Source of the DNA: Geomobilibacter sp964432205
GTDB taxonomy: Bacteria > Desulfobacterota > Desulfuromonadia > Geobacterales > DSM-12255
Assembly: GCA_964432205.1 (NCBI GenBank)
Contig: CAYSMK010000015.1
Span: forward strand, 59,720 to 123,719
Direction of reading: 5' to 3'
DNA length: 64,000 bases
Shown one piece after another: positions 27,120 through 37,397 of the stretch (the stretch's first letter is position 1; each line of letters opens with the position of its first letter). The translations under genes were made by a program, and so were the position numbers. The notes under the pieces are model-generated. The model worked only from the letters and a program-made list of their open reading frames with translations. It searched no databases and was not told the origin of the DNA.

Positions 27120-30100
27120 CTACCAAATCGACGTCGTGAAGTAATGGCAGCTGATATTCGAACAGGTTTTGGGAGTGTTTGCTGACGGTGTTCCTGAAAC
27201 ACCGTTGTATGCCGGATTGGTCGATCCGAACAGCATGCTTGTTCCAGTAGGACCGCCGATCATGAAGGTGCTGTCGCCGAAATTGATGCTCCGCACCGTG
27301 CTGCCGACGATCGTGTGATTAGCAGCGTTGTTGGTGTGGCAGCTGCCGCAGACATTGGCCGGTTCACCCGACCCGAATGCCTGGCCGGTAGAGCTGAGGG
27401 GAGTGCTGATGCCGATACGCGTCTTGATATAGTTGATGTGTTTGGCGTGGGCACCCCAACCTTGATTCGGCGTCAAACCATCCTTGGAATTCTTACCCCA
27501 GGTACCGCCGCTCCAGACCCCGCCTGCATAGGCAGCACCCACGACATCATAGTCGTGACAGCTGTCGCAGTTGCTCCCGCTGGCATCGACCTTTCCATCG
27601 ATATGAAGGGACGGATCGCTCAATGTCCCGTTTCCATTGAAGTGTGTGTGACAGCCGGTGCATGAAGTTGTTGGCTGACCGACATAGTCGGCATGTGCCC
27701 CGGCAGCCAGACCGGCCGTCGGCGGGTTTCCGTGACAGGTTGAGCAGTCGGCGTTGGTCGGTGTTGCAGTGCGGCTGCGGTACGAAGTCTGGTTCCAGAA
27801 TATGCTGCTGGCCCCGACAATCCGGTTGGTACCGGAGGTATCCCCCTTGGGCATGGCAGCGCCGTGACAGTAAACGTTGGAACACTGACCGGCGACCGAA
27901 CCGGCTGAGGCGGTAAAGGACGGTGTAGCCCCGTTCTTCCGGGCTGCCGAGGAGTTGGCGAAGGTCACTTCCGCAGACGAACGTGTAAGGTGATTATTGG
28001 CGGTAATAGTTCCCGGTACGGTGTGGCATTCACTGCAGCGCACCTTTGCTATGCTGGTGCTGCCGAGTCCGCCCAAGTGCTGCTGGTGTGCACCCACCTG
28101 GATATCACTGGTGGGACTGGTCATGTCGGGGCCACCAAGATCGCGGCCATTGCCTGGTGCCATCTGGGCCTCGGTCGGGCTGCTCACGCCTGCGGCACCG
28201 TGACACTTGGTACAGGTATGCCCGGAGGAAACCGCTCCGTTCCAGACCGGATTGCGGGCTGCGTGACAGGAGGTATTGCTGCAGGTGACAGCAGGAGAGG
28301 TCCCGCTGATCGAACCGCCGTAGATGCCTACGAACGAGACATCACGCTGCGTGTTCACGTGATTTGCATAGTTGCTGATTGTCGTGTTGTCGCTGACCGT
28401 AGCCGCATGACAGGTGTTGCAGGCAAAATTGACGCCCAGACTGGCAAGGTTGTCCATGTGCGTGCCATGGCGATTGGTCGCCATCTTCGTCCCCTGCGAG
28501 GCATCACCGCCGTGGCAGCTGGTACAGGTCGTCGTAGTGGTGGCCCAGTTCGGGTTGGCATACGTCGGGGTCGGGTACGCACCGCTACTGTGACAGTAGA
28601 CCGACGAGCAGGAAGTGCCGTTCCAGGTCCCCCCGAACGCCGGGTCAAGTGTCACATCACGGGTCTTGGTGATGTGATAACGAACACCGGAGTACTGTTT
28701 GAGCGTTATGTTGTCATTCTTGCTGACCGTCTTGTAGTGGCAGCTTGCGCACTTCAGGTTGGCAGTGCTCAGATGCTTGGCATGCTTGCCGGACAGCTGG
28801 GAATTGTTACCGCCGGTGCTGATGCCGTTGCCGTGGCAGCCGAGGCAGTTCGGGGCAATCGTTGTCCAGGTCTGATTCAGGGCATAGGTCGGGGTCGCTT
28901 TGCCGTCCGAGTGGCAGTAGACATTCGTACAGGCCGTGCCGCTCCAGCTGCCGCCGGCCCAGGTATCGAAGGCGACGTTGCGGGCGCCGTTGATGTGGTA
29001 GATCCTGCTGGCAATGGTCGTGCCGGTAGTGGTGGTCTGCTGGTGGCAGTCCTGACAGCCGAAGTTCGGGTTGCCCCCTTCGGCATAGCCGCGGATATGC
29101 TTGGTATGCGGCGTTGACCAGGTTGGCGCCGGATCGCTGTCACCCTGGTTGTTGTGGCAGTAGCCGCAGCTGAAGGTGGTGGCGGTCCAGCTGAAGACCT
29201 GCTTGGACGGACCGCCGTTACCGTCGGAATGGCAGTAGACGTCGCAGGTGGTGCCGCTTGAGTAGATATAGCCGCCGCCGTCGGTGTTCTGACCGGTGCC
29301 ATAGGCATAGGTATTGGGCCGGCTTGCCCCGGCAGGCACGGCCGGCAGGTTGAAGACGATCTGGGCTGCGGCGCCGTTCTGGGTGACCGGACCGTTCAGG
29401 TGATCGGTCTCGGGGTAGACGTTGTGGCAGACACCGCAGCGGAATATATGGTTGGTGGCAGTCGATACGTTGCTGTTGTCCCAGCCGACCGTCTTGCTGA
29501 TGTTGGTGGTGCTGTTGTAGTGCTTGCCGTGCGTCGTGGAAAGCGCTCGGGTGGTCGAGGCGCTGGCCGCATGGCAGCTGCCGCAGTTGTTTATCGTCGT
29601 CGTGGTCCAGCGCGGGTTGGCGCCGCCGTGACAGTAAGTGACGTTACACTGCTTGTTGGAGCTCTGCCATGCCCCGGAGCGGTTGGAGAACTTGTAGAAG
29701 GAGATGTCGACCGTCCTGCTCAAATGTTTGCTGGACGTGGAGTCGATCGATTTGCCGTCCGGCCCGACGGTGAGGTCGTGGCACTTGTCGCAGCCGATGG
29801 CCACGTGACGGACCCCGACGGCCGGGCTCTGGACCACGTGGTTGTAATGCCTGGCCGAGCTCATGATCTTGAAGTCGCCGGCAACCCCCTTGTGGCAGTA
29901 ATCGCAGCTGGCCGTACCCTCGGTGCCGTCGGCAACGGTGCGCCAATTTGTCGGGGGCTTGTAGGTGCCGGCGCCGTTGGAGTGGCAGTAGATGGTGGAG
30001 CAGGCCCCGGCGTTGTAGGCACCGCCGCCGGTCGACAGTGGCCCCCAGGCCACGTTCTGGGTACCGTTCACGTGGAGGGTGGTGCTGAGGATGGAGGTGT

Positions 30101-32969
30101 TGTTGTCGTAGACCACGGTGTTATGGCACTCACGGCAGCCGAAGTTGAAGTTGTTGAACTTCTGGCTGGTGTTGGCCACGTGGGCCTTGTGGGCGTTCCT
30201 GGTCATCGGGATGCCCGAGGCCGCGGTGCTGCCGTGGCAACTGGAGCAGCGGGTCGCCAGCTTGCCGGTCCAGTCGGGTGTTGGTGAGTTGAAGTGGCAG
30301 TAGGCGTTGGTACAGTTGGTCCCGTTCCAGCGCATGCCGCCGGCCAGACCGCCGCTGGTGACGTTGCGGAAGCCGTTCGGATGCCGGTCGCGCCGGCCGC
30401 TGATCAGGGCGTTGTTCCCCGAAGCGGTTGCGGCATGGCACGCGTTGCAGGTTGCGGCCGTCGAAACCGGCGAGGTCAGGTGCTTGGTATGGGCGCCGGA
30501 CCAGGTGGGGTTGGCGTCCCCGGCCTTGTTGTGGCAGTTGCCGCAGCTCGTGGTGGAGGTGTCCCAGGTCATGGTGTTGACCGGCGGGCCGCCACGGCCG
30601 TTGGAGTGGCAGTAGGTGTCGCAGGAGGTCTCCCGCGAGTAGAAGTAGTTGGAACCATCGGCGACAACCGTGGTGCCGCGGGTGACCGTGTTGGACCGCT
30701 CGGCTCCCGGCGGGACAGCGAACGGCAGGTTGATCACCACCTCGGCAGCGGCGCCGTTCGGCAGGGGCGGACCGTTCACGTGCTGAGTGTTCGGATCTAC
30801 GCTGTGGCAGGTCCCGCACATGAAGACGTTGTTGGTCACCGACTTGTTGACGTTGGTCCATCCCTCGTTCGTGTTCCAGAGCGGTGTTGTTGACGAGTTG
30901 TAATGCTTGATGTGCGCAGTCGAGAGACCGCTTGAAGTCGTATTGTTCGCCCGGTGGCACGAGCCGCACTGGTTGATGGACGTTGTCCCCCAGGTGGGGT
31001 TGTTGCGTCCGTGACAGTAGGTATTGTCGCAGCGCCGTGTGGCGCCGCCGACCCAGGAACCGGAACGGTTGGCAAACTTGGCGAAGTTGATGTTCCTGAC
31101 CCCGTTCAGGTGGGTGCCGGCACTGGCGTCGATGGAGGCCCCATCCGGACCGACCGTGGCATCGTGGCACTTGTCGCAGGCGATCGCCGTGTGCAGGATG
31201 CCGCCGGCAGGGCTCTGCTTGACGTGGTTGTTATGCCGCTCATCGGTCATCACCGTGGCGTCGGTCGCCAGACCGCCATGGCAGTAATCGCAGGAAACCG
31301 TCCCTTCACTGCCGTCCGCTACCTGATTCCAGGTCTGTACCGGCGGTTTGTAATTGCCGTTGCCGTCCGAGTGGCAGTAAATCGTCGAACAGCCGTTCGT
31401 GGCATAGGACTGAGCCCCGCCACCGTTTATCTTTGCCAGCGGACCCCAGACTATGTCCTTGGTGCTGTTTGCATGCAGCCCCTTGTTGATGATCGAGCGG
31501 TTGGTTGCGTCTACCGTACTGTTGTGGCACTCGTTGCACTTGAAGTCGAAATGATCGAACTTGGCGCTGCGGTTATAGACATGGGCCTTGTGGGCGTTCT
31601 TGACCATCGGATCGGCAGAAAACTCGTCATTGCCGTGGCAGCCGGTACAGTCCCCGGCCAGCGAGCCTCCCCACTGCGGGGTCCTGTCGAAGTGGCAGTA
31701 AACAGTGCTGCAGGTACCGTACGTACTGCTCGGGGCCAGGTCGCCGGTGGCGCCGATGTTCTCCGCCGTGGGTGAGCCGCTGGCCTGGTACTTGGCGCCG
31801 GCCACCCGCTGGTCCGTGGCGCTGAACTGCCAACGGACGCTCCCCTGGACGTGGGAGACGTCGATGGCCGGATGGCAGGTGTCGCAGACGTAGCTGTAGC
31901 CGGTGGCGGAACCGGCATGCATGACGTGGCTCCCCATGGTCGGCGGGTTGGCAGCCGTGGTGCCGTGGCAGTTGCCGCAGGCGTTCTGGTTCACGCCGTC
32001 CCAGTTCGGGGTCGTGTTGAGGCCGCCGGTCAACGGCGCCTTGCCGTTGGCCGCCGAGCCGCCGCCATGGCAGTAGACGTTGAGGCACTTGTTCGCATCG
32101 GCATAGGCTGTTGCGGCCGCCGCGATGGTGGTGTTGGGGGTCCCCGAGGAGAATGGGTAGCCGCGGCTGGCCGAGGTGTACGGCACGTAGGTGCCGCTGG
32201 TCACCTTGCCGCCGAAGCCGAAGAAGCCGATCTGGATCGTACCGCTCTGGTTCGGCATCGGGATACCGCCATTGCTGATGTAGTGACAGGTGTCGCAGAC
32301 CATGCTGCGGGTCTGCACGTGGGTGGCGTGGGCGCCGGCCTGTGAGGGCTGGAGGGCGTTGGAGGCCCGCGGAGTACCGATCAGGCCGGTATCCCCCCCC
32401 AGGACAGCAGTAGTGGGCGGATTGCCGTGGCAACCGCCGCAGGCAGCCTTGAAGCCTGTGTTATGGGAGTGGCAGCTGGTGCAGACCGCCTTGGGATTCG
32501 GGTGACCGAAACCACCACCATGGGAGAGGTTGCTGGTCGTGCTGTAGTTGTGGAATCGGTTTTGGCTGTGACAGACCTCGCAGATCCGGTTGGAACTTGT
32601 GCGGGCCGCCGAATCGTCACCCATGCTGGTGACGTTCTTCAGGACCACCTGTACCTGTGGGGAGCCGGACGGCCAGTTCTCTCCGCTCGGCGTCGAAATG
32701 ACGGTGCGGATGTTCTTGATGTTCGCCTTGTTGTTCGGCTCGTGGCAGGTCTCGCAGGTGAACTGGCCGTACTTCCCCCCGGCAACCCCCCAGCCGTTCG
32801 GCCATTTGCTCGTTCCCGAGCCGGTATCGGTGCTGTTGTGCAGGAGATCTGCCGCCTGCACCCCGCTGGCCGTAGCCAGCAGGAGCAGGGCTCCCAGCAT
32901 GACGGCTGATGCCGTCCAAAGGAACTGCAGCTTCTTTTTCGCCAGAGTGGCACTAATCCGTGTCGTCAT
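27120..32969 (-). CDS. Giant multihaem c-type cytochrome 3B (47 haem motifs)
   Basis: A 1949-residue secreted cytochrome, last gene of operon B and paralogue of 3A. The ATG at 32969 follows AAGGGTGA and gives a 39-residue Sec signal (MLGALLLLATASGVQA end). Outer in-frame ATGs at 33005 and 32999 sit behind GGGGGAGGA. I count 47 motifs: 33 CX2CH, 12 CX4CH and 2 CX3CH (CDTYCH, motif 18; CDVYCH, motif 30). Motifs 1-31 follow 3A one for one. Motifs 32-43 differ: 3B carries regular CX4CH-CX2CH-CX2CH triplets such as CTNVYCH, CSSVYCH and CSNTSCH, where 3A has other modules. The ending WGAHAKHINYIKTR...CSNISCHYFTTSIW is shared with 3A. Probably exported and involved in extracellular electron transfer. 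Confidence 0.9.
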   Translation of the reverse strand: MTTRISATLAKKKLQFLWTASAVMLGALLLLATASGVQAADLLHNSTDTGSGTSKWPNGWGVAGGKYGQFTCETCHEPNNKANIKNIRTVISTPSGENWPSGSPQVQVVLKNVTSMGDDSAARTSSNRICEVCHSQNRFHNYSTTSNLSHGGGFGHPNPKAVCTSCHSHNTGFKAACGGCHGNPPTTAVLGGDTGLIGTPRASNALQPSQAGAHATHVQTRSMVCDTCHYISNGGIPMPNQSGTIQIGFFGFGGKVTSGTYVPYTSASRGYPFSSGTPNTTIAAAATAYADANKCLNVYCHGGGSAANGKAPLTGGLNTTPNWDGVNQNACGNCHGTTAANPPTMGSHVMHAGSATGYSYVCDTCHPAIDVSHVQGSVRWQFSATDQRVAGAKYQASGSPTAENIGATGDLAPSSTYGTCSTVYCHFDRTPQWGGSLAGDCTGCHGNDEFSADPMVKNAHKAHVYNRSAKFDHFDFKCNECHNSTVDATNRSIINKGLHANSTKDIVWGPLAKINGGGAQSYATNGCSTIYCHSDGNGNYKPPVQTWNQVADGSEGTVSCDYCHGGLATDATVMTDERHNNHVKQSPAGGILHTAIACDKCHDATVGPDGASIDASAGTHLNGVRNINFAKFANRSGSWVGGATRRCDNTYCHGRNNPTWGTTSINQCGSCHRANNTTSSGLSTAHIKHYNSSTTPLWNTNEGWTNVNKSVTNNVFMCGTCHSVDPNTQHVNGPPLPNGAAAEVVINLPFAVPPGAERSNTVTRGTTVVADGSNYFYSRETSCDTYCHSNGRGGPPVNTMTWDTSTTSCGNCHNKAGDANPTWSGAHTKHLTSPVSTAATCNACHAATASGNNALISGRRDRHPNGFRNVTSGGLAGGMRWNGTNCTNAYCHFNSPTPDWTGKLATRCSSCHGSTAASGIPMTRNAHKAHVANTSQKFNNFNFGCRECHNTVVYDNNTSILSTTLHVNGTQNVAWGPLSTGGGAYNAGACSTIYCHSNGAGTYKPPTNWRTVADGTEGTASCDYCHKGVAGDFKIMSSARHYNHVVQSPAVGVRHVAIGCDKCHDLTVGPDGKSIDSTSSKHLSRTVDISFYKFSNRSGAWQSSNKQCNVTYCHGGANPRWTTTTINNCGSCHAASASTTRALSTTHGKHYNSTTNISKTVGWDNSNVSTATNHIFRCGVCHNVYPETDHLNGPVTQNGAAAQIVFNLPAVPAGASRPNTYAYGTGQNTDGGGYIYSSGTTCDVYCHSDGNGGPSKQVFSWTATTFSCGYCHNNQGDSDPAPTWSTPHTKHIRGYAEGGNPNFGCQDCHQQTTTTGTTIASRIYHINGARNVAFDTWAGGSWSGTACTNVYCHSDGKATPTYALNQTWTTIAPNCLGCHGNGISTGGNNSQLSGKHAKHLSTANLKCASCHYKTVSKNDNITLKQYSGVRYHITKTRDVTLDPAFGGTWNGTSCSSVYCHSSGAYPTPTYANPNWATTTTTCTSCHGGDASQGTKMATNRHGTHMDNLASLGVNFACNTCHAATVSDNTTISNYANHVNTQRDVSFVGIYGGSISGTSPAVTCSNTSCHAARNPVWNGAVSSGHTCTKCHGAAGVSSPTEAQMAPGNGRDLGGPDMTSPTSDIQVGAHQQHLGGLGSTSIAKVRCSECHTVPGTITANNHLTRSSAEVTFANSSAARKNGATPSFTASAGSVAGQCSNVYCHGAAMPKGDTSGTNRIVGASSIFWNQTSYRSRTATPTNADCSTCHGNPPTAGLAAGAHADYVGQPTTSCTGCHTHFNGNGTLSDPSLHIDGKVDASGSNCDSCHDYDVVGAAYAGGVWSGGTWGKNSKDGLTPNQGWGAHAKHINYIKTRIGISTPLSSTGQAFGSGEPANVCGSCHTNNAANHTIVGSTVRSINFGDSTFMIGGPTGTSMLFGSTNPAYNGVSGTPSANTPKTCSNISCHYFTTSIW

Positions 32970-33022
32970 ACAGTCATCACCCTTGTTCAAGCGTGTCATG
33001 ATCATTCCATCCTCCCCCATCC

Positions 33023-36000
33023 CTACTGGTTCGCGTGGCAGCTCACGCATTTGAGCTGTGCGCCCCAGGTGATGTTGGGCTGGTTCACGTGGCAGGCCGT
33101 AAGACAGGTCTTGGTCTGGGAATCCCAGGTGGCCACGCTGAGGTCGAAGCTGTCGTAGGAGTCGGCCGCCTTATAGCTTCCATTGCGGGTCCAGCCGAGG
33201 GCATTGGCGTTGTTGGCGAGCTGGGCCTTGGTCTTGAAGGTGACCGGTGCAAACGCCACGTTCTTGGTCCCGTTAACATGCAGGGCTGCGTTGGCAATGG
33301 CACCTGTCTGAAGCGGGGTCGGACTCCCGGCGGTATGACAGTTGGCACAGCGGAAGTCGCTGCCCGTACCGTTCATGGCGTAGGTGTCAACCCTGGTGCT
33401 GTCCACGATACCGCTGTGGCAGACGTTGCAGCCGATGGTGGTGGCAAAGGCGGGGTTGCCGTGGGCCTTGTTCCCGCTGGAGGAGAAGCCGAGGAAACCG
33501 TTCTGCTTGTTGCCGACATAGGTGTTCATGAAGTGGATGCCCACCATGTGGCCGGTCTCCCTGGCAGGGGTCTTGCCGTTATCGCCGATGGAGCTTGCCG
33601 GGTTGTAGTGGGACTGCCCGGCATACTGGGGCGGGTTGTCGTGGCACGAGCCGCAGAGGTTCGGACCGAAGGTTCCACCGAACCAGTTGGGGGTCGCCCG
33701 GTAGTCAGCGAGCACCAGGCTGGTGGTCCTGCCGTTGGAATGGCAGTAGACGGTCTCGCAGGTCAGCTCGCTGCCGGAAACCCTGGTGTAGCCTGCCGAA
33801 TCGGTGGCGTTCAGGCTGTTGAGACCGACGAGATAGCTCCCACCCACCTTGTTCCTGCTGAGGGTGAGGTCCACCTGCCCGTTCCTGTGCTTGGCAAGGT
33901 CTGTCGGGTGGCAGTTGGCGCAGCCGAAACGGTAAATGGTCCCGATCGAGCGGTTGGCCGTGAAGTTGTAGAAGCTGACCTGGTTCGTCGAGATGAGATC
34001 GCCGATGTGCTTGGCATGGCCGGCAGAGAGGCTGTTGTGACAAACCATGCAGCCGGCGCTCCCGGCGTCGCCCCAGGTGGCGTTGCCGCCGCCGTGACAG
34101 GTGATGTTGCTGCAGGTCCTGGCCAGGCCGTTCCAGGTGGCGTTGGCCTTGGCGCTGTTGAAGGTGACGTCGACCGCCCGGTTCAGGTGGAGCGATCCCG
34201 CCTTGACGGCAGTCCCCGCTTCGATGACGGTGCCGGTGTGGCAGGTGTCGCAGCTGGAGGCGCCAGCCGATGCGTGGGTCTGGTGGCTGTTGGCGCGCGG
34301 CTGGCCGCCACCGGCGTTGGCGTAGTTAGGTTCGCCGGCCTGGCTGGCAAAGGCCGGGGCGGCATCGGAGCCGTGGCACCCGGTGCAGTCTACGGTGGTG
34401 GCAGATCCCCAGCCGGCAGCTGCCATGTCCTTCTGGGTCCCCTTGCCGTCCGAGTGGCAGTAGGTCGCCGAGCAGACGCCGGAGGCGTAGCTGCCGCCGT
34501 TGCCGGCCTTTGTCCCGGAGTAGTCGACAAAGGTGTTGCCATGGTTGTTGGTATTGCTGATGCTCCGGTCTGCCGACACCGTCTTGGCATGGCATTCGGT
34601 ACAGCCGAGGTTGTCGCCAAGGACCGCTGCGTTGCTCACGTGGGCCGTGTGCTTGCCGGTGGCGAGCGGGGAGGCGCTTGGGCCGTTGCCGCCGTGGCAG
34701 CCGGTACAGTCGGCCGGCATGGTGGCTCCCCAGACGGCGGCCGGCGAACCGGTGCCGTGACAGCTGATGTTGGAGCAGTTCTTGGTCGCCGCCGTCCAGT
34801 CGAAGGTCTTGCTCCCTCCCTGGGCCACGTCGATGCTCCGGTCGGTATGGAGGAGGCTCCCAGAGGCAATCGCCGTGCCGGAAACCGTGACGGTGGCACT
34901 GTGACAGTTCACGCAGGTGGCTGCGCCACTCAAGCCGACATGCTTTTCGTGGCTGTTGGCCCTGGGCAGGCCGGCGCCGGCGCTGGCGTAGTTAGGTTCG
35001 CCCCCCTGGCTGGCAAAGGCCGGCGCAGCATCGGAGCCATGGCACCCCTTGCAGTCGAGGGTGGCGGCGCTGCCCCAGCCGGCGGTTGCCATATCCTTTA
35101 CCGTCCCCTTGCCGTCCGAGTGGCAGTAGGTGGCAGAACAGACACCGGAAGCGTAGGTCGCGCTCCCACCGGCTTTCGTGCCGGAGTAATCCCTGAACCC
35201 GTTGCCGTGAAGGGTAACGCTGCCGATGGTCCGGTCTGCCGTGACGGTCTTGGCATGGCAATCGGCGCAACCGTAATTGGTGCCGATAACCGCGGGGTTG
35301 TTGGTATGGACCGTGTGCTTGCCGGTGGCGAGGGGTGCAGCGCTGGCACTGTTGCCACCATGGCAGCCGGTACAGTCGGCCGGCATGCTCGCACCCCAGA
35401 CCGCCAGCGGCGAGCCGGTGCCGTGGCAGTTGATATTGGAGCAGCTCTTGGCACCGGCCGCCCAGGTGAAGCTCTTTGTGCCGCCCTGGACCACATCGAT
35501 GCTCCGGTCGAGGTGCTTGCCGCTGTTATTGAGTGCGGATCCGGTCATGGTGGACCCGTGGCAGCTTTCGCAGGTACTGACTCCGCCGGTCGCAACGTGC
35601 TTCTCGTGGCTGTTGGCCCGGGCCGCGGCCGAGCCGGCATTGGCGTAGTTTGGCTCACCGGCTGTAGAGGTGAAGGCCGGCGCACTGTCGGAGCCGTGGC
35701 AGCCGGTACAGTCGAGGCTTGCGGCGCTGTTCCAGCCCGCGGTGGTCATGTTCTTTGCCGTTCCCTTGCCATCGGTGTGGCAATAGGTGGCGGAGCAGAC
35801 GCCGGCTGCGTAGGCAGAGCTGTTTCCTGCTTTGGCGCCTGAGTAGTCCACGAAGGTGTTGACGTGGGCGGTGATGCTGGAGACGACATTGCCGGTTGCG
35901 CTCTTCCCGTGGCAATCGCCGCAGGTGAAGTTGGCGCCCAGGACCGACGCATTGTTGATGTGTGCCGTGTGCTTGCCGGTGGCGATGGGGACAGCGCTGC

Positions 36001-37354
36001 CGGCCGGACCGCCGTGGCAGCCGGAGCAGTCGGCCGGGAAAGACTGGCCCCAGGTCGGCGTGGCGATTGCCGCTGGGCCTCCCTTGCCGTCGGTGTGGCA
36101 GTAGATGTTGCTGCACTGGCCGTAACTTGCGCTTGGCGCCAGGTCGCCGGTCGAGCCGACGTTCAGGGCGACACCGGAACCGTTGGCCTGGTACCTGGCG
36201 CCGGTTACCCTTGGGTCGGTGGCGCTGAACTGCCAGCGGACGTTACCCTGGACGTGGGAGTTGTCACCCGAGACAGGGTGGCACATGTCACAGTAGTAGT
36301 TGTAGCCGCTGGCCGACGAGGCATGCTTTACGTGGCTCCCCATGGTGGGTGGCGTAGCGTTGGTCGTCCCGTGGCAGCTGCCGCAGCTGTTCTGGCCGGA
36401 GGCGTCCCAGCGCGGGCTCTGGTTGGTGCCGCCGGTGAGCGGGGCCTTGCCGTTGGCCGCCGAGCCGCCGCCATGACAGTAGACGTTCTGGCATTTGTTG
36501 GCAGCGGCATAGGTGGTTGCTGCCGCGGCAATGGTGGTGTTCGGGGTACCGGAGGCAAACCGGTATCCCCTGGTGGCCGAGGTGTAGGGGAGGTACGTAC
36601 CGCTGGTCACCTTGCCGCCGAAACCGAAGAAGCCGATCTGGATGGTGCCGCTCTGGTTAGGCATCTTGATGGTGCCGTTGCTGATATAGTGGCAGGTATC
36701 GCAGACCATGCTGCGGGTCGTGGTATGGGTGGCGTGGGCACCCGCCTGCCCGGGCTGCAGGGCATTGGAGGGGCGGGGGGTGCCGACCAGGCCGTAGTCG
36801 CCGCCGATGCTCGCCGTGGTCGGCGGGTTGCCGTGGCAACCGCCGCAAGCGGCCTTGAAGCCGGTGTTGTGGGTATGGCAGCTGGTGCAGTTCTGTTTGG
36901 GTGTCGGGTGATTGAGAGTGCCGCCATGGGTCAGGTTACTCGTCGTGCTGTAGTTGTGGAAACGGTTCTGGCTGTGGCAGACCTCGCAGATCCGGTTGGA
37001 TGAGGTGCGAGGCGCCGAATCGTCCCCCATGCTGGTCTGGTTCAGGAAGTAGACCGTATTGGCAGGCGTACCGTTGGGCCAGTTCGAGCCGTCCATGGTA
37101 TTGATGACCCGGCGGATGTTTTTCAGGTTATCCGCATCCGGCTCGTGGCAGGTGGCACAGGTAAACTGGCCGTACCTGCCGCCGGCAACACCCCATCCAC
37201 CTTGGGACTGCCATTTGGTGGATCCCGTATCCTGGCTGTTGTGGAGCAGATCGGCGGCCTGAACCGAAGCACCGATCAGCACCGCACATGCTGCGAGCAG
37301 AGTAGCTCGTATCCATGTCCCATTGTTTCCAGTCATCTGCCGCTTGGTCATCAT
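33023..37354 (-). CDS. Giant multihaem c-type cytochrome 2B (35 haem motifs)
   Basis: A 1443-residue secreted cytochrome, middle gene of operon B. The ATG at 37354 follows AAGGGTGA and gives a 33-residue signal (LLAACAVLIGASVQA end). An outer ATG at 37387 follows a run of G residues just after the stop of 1B. I count 35 motifs (25 CX2CH, 9 CX4CH, 1 CX3CH), identical in number and order to paralogue 2A. The N-terminal third resembles 3B (HSQNRFHNYSTTSN, GTIQIGFFGFGGKVTSG). From about motif 12 it resembles 1B, sharing long near-identical runs such as GSDAAPAFASQAGEPNYANA and the CLTACHVNQ ending. Mostly spacer and haem sites; no enzymatic domain seen. Confidence 0.9.
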   Translation of the reverse strand: MMTKRQMTGNNGTWIRATLLAACAVLIGASVQAADLLHNSQDTGSTKWQSQGGWGVAGGRYGQFTCATCHEPDADNLKNIRRVINTMDGSNWPNGTPANTVYFLNQTSMGDDSAPRTSSNRICEVCHSQNRFHNYSTTSNLTHGGTLNHPTPKQNCTSCHTHNTGFKAACGGCHGNPPTTASIGGDYGLVGTPRPSNALQPGQAGAHATHTTTRSMVCDTCHYISNGTIKMPNQSGTIQIGFFGFGGKVTSGTYLPYTSATRGYRFASGTPNTTIAAAATTYAAANKCQNVYCHGGGSAANGKAPLTGGTNQSPRWDASGQNSCGSCHGTTNATPPTMGSHVKHASSASGYNYYCDMCHPVSGDNSHVQGNVRWQFSATDPRVTGARYQANGSGVALNVGSTGDLAPSASYGQCSNIYCHTDGKGGPAAIATPTWGQSFPADCSGCHGGPAGSAVPIATGKHTAHINNASVLGANFTCGDCHGKSATGNVVSSITAHVNTFVDYSGAKAGNSSAYAAGVCSATYCHTDGKGTAKNMTTAGWNSAASLDCTGCHGSDSAPAFTSTAGEPNYANAGSAAARANSHEKHVATGGVSTCESCHGSTMTGSALNNSGKHLDRSIDVVQGGTKSFTWAAGAKSCSNINCHGTGSPLAVWGASMPADCTGCHGGNSASAAPLATGKHTVHTNNPAVIGTNYGCADCHAKTVTADRTIGSVTLHGNGFRDYSGTKAGGSATYASGVCSATYCHSDGKGTVKDMATAGWGSAATLDCKGCHGSDAAPAFASQGGEPNYASAGAGLPRANSHEKHVGLSGAATCVNCHSATVTVSGTAIASGSLLHTDRSIDVAQGGSKTFDWTAATKNCSNISCHGTGSPAAVWGATMPADCTGCHGGNGPSASPLATGKHTAHVSNAAVLGDNLGCTECHAKTVSADRSISNTNNHGNTFVDYSGTKAGNGGSYASGVCSATYCHSDGKGTQKDMAAAGWGSATTVDCTGCHGSDAAPAFASQAGEPNYANAGGGQPRANSHQTHASAGASSCDTCHTGTVIEAGTAVKAGSLHLNRAVDVTFNSAKANATWNGLARTCSNITCHGGGNATWGDAGSAGCMVCHNSLSAGHAKHIGDLISTNQVSFYNFTANRSIGTIYRFGCANCHPTDLAKHRNGQVDLTLSRNKVGGSYLVGLNSLNATDSAGYTRVSGSELTCETVYCHSNGRTTSLVLADYRATPNWFGGTFGPNLCGSCHDNPPQYAGQSHYNPASSIGDNGKTPARETGHMVGIHFMNTYVGNKQNGFLGFSSSGNKAHGNPAFATTIGCNVCHSGIVDSTRVDTYAMNGTGSDFRCANCHTAGSPTPLQTGAIANAALHVNGTKNVAFAPVTFKTKAQLANNANALGWTRNGSYKAADSYDSFDLSVATWDSQTKTCLTACHVNQPNITWGAQLKCVSCHANQ

Positions 37355-37397
37355 TGTTTCACCCTTATGCAGGAATCTCATGATCATGTCAGCCCCC

